Positions 61,735 through 64,000 of a stretch of DNA of 64,000 nucleotides are shown piece after piece. Source of the stretch: Saprospiraceae bacterium (lineage in GTDB: Bacteria; Bacteroidota; Bacteroidia; Chitinophagales; Saprospiraceae); contig JADJNF010000001.1 in assembly GCA_016714445.1 (NCBI GenBank), positions 1,240,001 to 1,304,000 on the forward strand, written 5' to 3'. The notes under the pieces were generated by a model. That model was not told where the DNA came from. It saw nothing but the letters and a program-made list of their open reading frames with translations, and did not search any database. The first letter of the stretch is position 1. Every line of letters begins with the position of its first letter. The translations under genes and the position numbers were made by a program.

Positions 61735-62790
61735 ATGAACCAGAATTTACAGAATATATTTAGTCTCTTAGAGCAAAGTGATGCATTGTCCATTGAGAAA
61801 AAGAACCTGGTAAAAGATTGGATAAAAGAAGTTGATAAACACATAGTCACCACTGAATTTAAACTAGATCGCACTGAGAAAGTAAAACGTACAACTGTCA
61901 TTCTTCTCGAAGAAACCATAGAAGAACTGGACCTAAAGAGAAAAGCGATTGAAGAGACCAATATAGCTCTGCAAAAGACGCTGGAAGATCTTAAAGCGGC
62001 TCAGGCCCAACTCATCCAATCCGAAAAAATGGCCAGTCTTGGTGAACTCACCGCCGGCATTGCTCACGAGATACAAAACCCGCTGAACTTTGTCAATAAT
62101 TTTAGTGAACTTAGTGTCGATCTGGCCAAGGAGCTAAAAGAAGAAGTCGGAAAGCTGGAAATAGCTGAAAAAGATAAAGAATATGTTAGTGAAATTATTG
62201 GCGATTTAACTCAAAATCAGGAAAAAATCAACCACCACGGCAAACGCGCCAGCAGCATTGTCAAGGGTATGCTCGAGCACTCCCGCAAAAGCTCGGGCAC
62301 AAAAGAACCCACCGACATTAACGCCCTCGCCGATGAATATTTGCGGCTGGCTTATCATGGTCTACGTGCTAAGGACAAGGATTTTAATGCCACGATGGAA
62401 ACCCATTTTGACCCTACCCTACCTAAAATGGACTTCATCCCGCAAGACATCGGCAGAGTCCTGCTCAATCTCATTACCAATGCTTTCTATGCTGTCAACG
62501 AAAAAAACCTATCAGGTTTGGATATGTACGAGCCAAAAGTAATCGTCACTACTCAGTTAACAACTAATAACCAAGTGCTAATAGCAATCAAAGACAACGG
62601 CCCCGGCATCCCCGACGCTATCAAAGACAAAATCTTCCAACCCTTCTTCACTACCAAACCTACCGGACAAGGCACAGGATTGGGATTATCCTTGAGCTAT
62701 GATATTGTGAAGGCGCATGGAGGGGAATTGAAAGTGGATACAAAACAGAATGATGGCACAATCTTCACTATTCTATTACCAGTAAACTAA
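61735..62790 (+). CDS. Soluble sensor histidine kinase 2
   Basis: A 351-residue cytoplasmic kinase without membrane helices. It has an N-terminal helical/coiled-coil region (about 20-95; VKRTTVILLEETIEELDLKR), HisKA with H111 (AGIAHEIQNPLNF), N-box NLITNAFYAVNEK, G1 DNGPGIP, G2 GQGTGLGLSLSYDIV and an intact end DGTIFTILLPVN. From AQLIQSEKMASLGE to KAHGG it differs from kinase 1 at only about seven of some 240 positions. It starts one base after the FIST gene stop. No response regulator is seen in the window. Confidence 0.92.
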   Translation: MNQNLQNIFSLLEQSDALSIEKKNLVKDWIKEVDKHIVTTEFKLDRTEKVKRTTVILLEETIEELDLKRKAIEETNIALQKTLEDLKAAQAQLIQSEKMASLGELTAGIAHEIQNPLNFVNNFSELSVDLAKELKEEVGKLEIAEKDKEYVSEIIGDLTQNQEKINHHGKRASSIVKGMLEHSRKSSGTKEPTDINALADEYLRLAYHGLRAKDKDFNATMETHFDPTLPKMDFIPQDIGRVLLNLITNAFYAVNEKNLSGLDMYEPKVIVTTQLTTNNQVLIAIKDNGPGIPDAIKDKIFQPFFTTKPTGQGTGLGLSLSYDIVKAHGGELKVDTKQNDGTIFTILLPVN

Positions 62791-62799
62791 TTTAAAATT

Positions 62800-64000
62800 A
62801 TGAAGTTCAAACACATATTTTTTATGCTAGTTCTTTGTATTGTATTTTCCTGCAATAACAAACAGGAAAATCAAATCAGCAAAACGGCAGATCTTGAAAA
62901 GCAGAACACCTTCGCCCCATCGCAAGTGACCAAAATAGCCAACTTGCCCGACAGCCTGCAACCCAAAATTATTTCATTACACAAAATGCCCAAACCCACT
63001 ACCGTTTCGGCAGGTAAAGGAGAAATCAAAATGCTCCCTGTTTTGCAAAATGAAAAGGGCGAAACCATTTTAGACCCCAATGGCAGGCCATTTATTTTGG
63101 GCGATGGCGGTAAGTCTAATTTTACCCATTTTACGACCGATAATGGCCTGGCTTTGGATGCTATCCGTTGTTCTGTAAAAGATAATAACGGAAATCTTTG
63201 GTTTGGCACTTATGGCGGCGGGGTAAGTCGTTATGACGGCAAATCCTTTACCAATTTTACCACCGCGCATGGTTTGCCCAATAATGTTGTTTGGAGTATT
63301 TTAGAAGATAAAAACGGAAATCTTTGGTTTGGCACTAGTGGCGGGGTAAGTCGTTATGACGGCAAATCCTTTACCAACTTTACCACCATCCAGGGTCTTG
63401 CATATAATTATGTTAATAGCATTTTAGAAGATAAAAGCGGAAATCTTTGGTTTGGCACTAGGGGCGGGGTCAGCCGTTATAACGGCAAATCCTTTACCAA
63501 CATTACCACTGCCCAAGGTCTTGCACATAATTTTGTTAATAGCATTTTAGAAGATAATAACGGAAATATTTGGTTCGGCACTGATGTCGGAGTCAGTCGT
63601 TATGACGGCAAATCTTTTACCAACTTTACCACCACCCAGGGACTGGCAAATAATATTGTTATAAACATTTTAGAAGACAATAACGGAAATATTTGGTTCG
63701 GCACTTATGAAGGCGGGGTCAGTCGTTATGACGGCAAATCCTTTACCGGTTTCACCACCACCCAGGGTCTGGCAAATAATATTGTTAATAGCATTTTAGA
63801 AGATAATAACGGAAATCTTTGGTTTGGCACTGATGGCGGGGTCAGTCTTTATGACGGCAAATCCTTTATAAGTTTTACCACAGCACAGGGACTGGCAAAT
63901 AATATTGTTATTAGCATTTTAGAAGACAATAACGGAAATCTTTGGTTCGGCACTTATGAAGGCGGGGTCAGTCGTTATGACGGCAAATCCTTTACCAGTT
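62800..64000 (+). CDS. Two-component-regulator-propeller lipoprotein (runs off window)
   Basis: An open frame from ATG 62800 to the window end without a stop. It has signal/lipobox LCIVFSC (Cys17), a linker of about 85 residues, then seven full propeller repeats of 41-42 residues from about 63119, with an eighth starting. The consensus is TNFTTxQGLANNIVxSILED then NNGNLWFGTxGGVSRYDGKS. These are ligand-sensing beta-propeller blades found in front of histidine kinases or hybrid regulators. The blades are also very similar at DNA level, so recent repeat expansion is likely. It begins 10 bp after kinase 2 and shares its operon. The C-terminal output domain is not visible. Confidence 0.87.
   Translation, partial: MKFKHIFFMLVLCIVFSCNNKQENQISKTADLEKQNTFAPSQVTKIANLPDSLQPKIISLHKMPKPTTVSAGKGEIKMLPVLQNEKGETILDPNGRPFILGDGGKSNFTHFTTDNGLALDAIRCSVKDNNGNLWFGTYGGGVSRYDGKSFTNFTTAHGLPNNVVWSILEDKNGNLWFGTSGGVSRYDGKSFTNFTTIQGLAYNYVNSILEDKSGNLWFGTRGGVSRYNGKSFTNITTAQGLAHNFVNSILEDNNGNIWFGTDVGVSRYDGKSFTNFTTTQGLANNIVINILEDNNGNIWFGTYEGGVSRYDGKSFTGFTTTQGLANNIVNSILEDNNGNLWFGTDGGVSLYDGKSFISFTTAQGLANNIVISILEDNNGNLWFGTYEGGVSRYDGKSFTS

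Noticed and set aside
1..64000. tRNA or rRNA genes
   Set aside because: No cloverleaf with matching anticodon and T-loop, and no ribosomal RNA core sequence, was recognised by eye; a dedicated scan could still find one.

Overview
The window is a chromosomal segment of a Bacteroidota bacterium, most likely of the Saprospiraceae type. The evidence is as follows. There are two SusC/SusD pairs. Several large secreted proteins end in type IX secretion (T9SS) sorting domains, both the YPNP-type A and the gliding-motility-associated type B. A dockerin protein, DUF5686 and DUF1003 proteins and a long (1097 aa) SecA are present. The DNA is AT-rich, and many genes are preceded by the Bacteroidota -7 promoter element TAnnTTTG. 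The genus assignment is inference.

Layout. 1-3405: end of a DUF1003 membrane protein, a TonB-dependent receptor with a possible metal-repressor operator at its start codon, and a 59-residue membrane protein. 3406-8518: AT-rich spacer with a perfect 19-bp palindrome, a TPR protein, a dockerin protein flanked by two copies of a hairpin repeat, and a T9SS type B protein. 8636-18616: bile-acid-type symporter with glutaminase, a beta-lactamase-fold lipoprotein, an N-acetylmuramoyl-L-alanine amidase, and an operon of DUF2891 lipoprotein, membrane protein and an Nramp-like transporter lacking the canonical metal-site residues; then another T9SS type B protein. 18941-25077: secA-ribD-nth and trmN6. 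25431-40240: a large T9SS type A repeat protein split by one stop codon, and two tandem SusCD loci, the first broken in both susC and susD. 40648-47791: outer-membrane protein, GDPD and YheT-type hydrolase operon, DUF5686 protein, HMG-CoA-lyase-like enzyme and thioesterase. 47792-48952: a G/T low-complexity tract followed by an array of four 77-nt structured repeats with its own terminator. 48953-57728: YceI, MiaA, acyltransferase, a beta-helix/diheme cytochrome pair, a T9SS protein and a small tryptophan-repeat protein. 58602-64000: a signalling operon with two histidine kinases (almost identical cores) around a FIST sensor, ending in a propeller lipoprotein that runs off the window.

The strongest candidate for something undescribed is the array at 48336-48806. 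All four units are exactly 77 nt. The 10-bp GC-rich hairpin in each unit is fully paired only as minus-strand RNA, because the substitutions between copies keep G-U or Watson-Crick pairs on that strand. A TAnnTTTG box places a transcription start at the first base of the last unit, and a GNRA-loop terminator with a U9 tail follows it. A second notable system is a ~100-bp palindromic repeat with five copies; the three intact copies all lie between convergent genes.

Five genes are split by one-base indels, most in short homopolymers, and one by an in-frame stop. Together with the G/T tract this suggests residual consensus errors, so apparent gene breakage here should be read cautiously.
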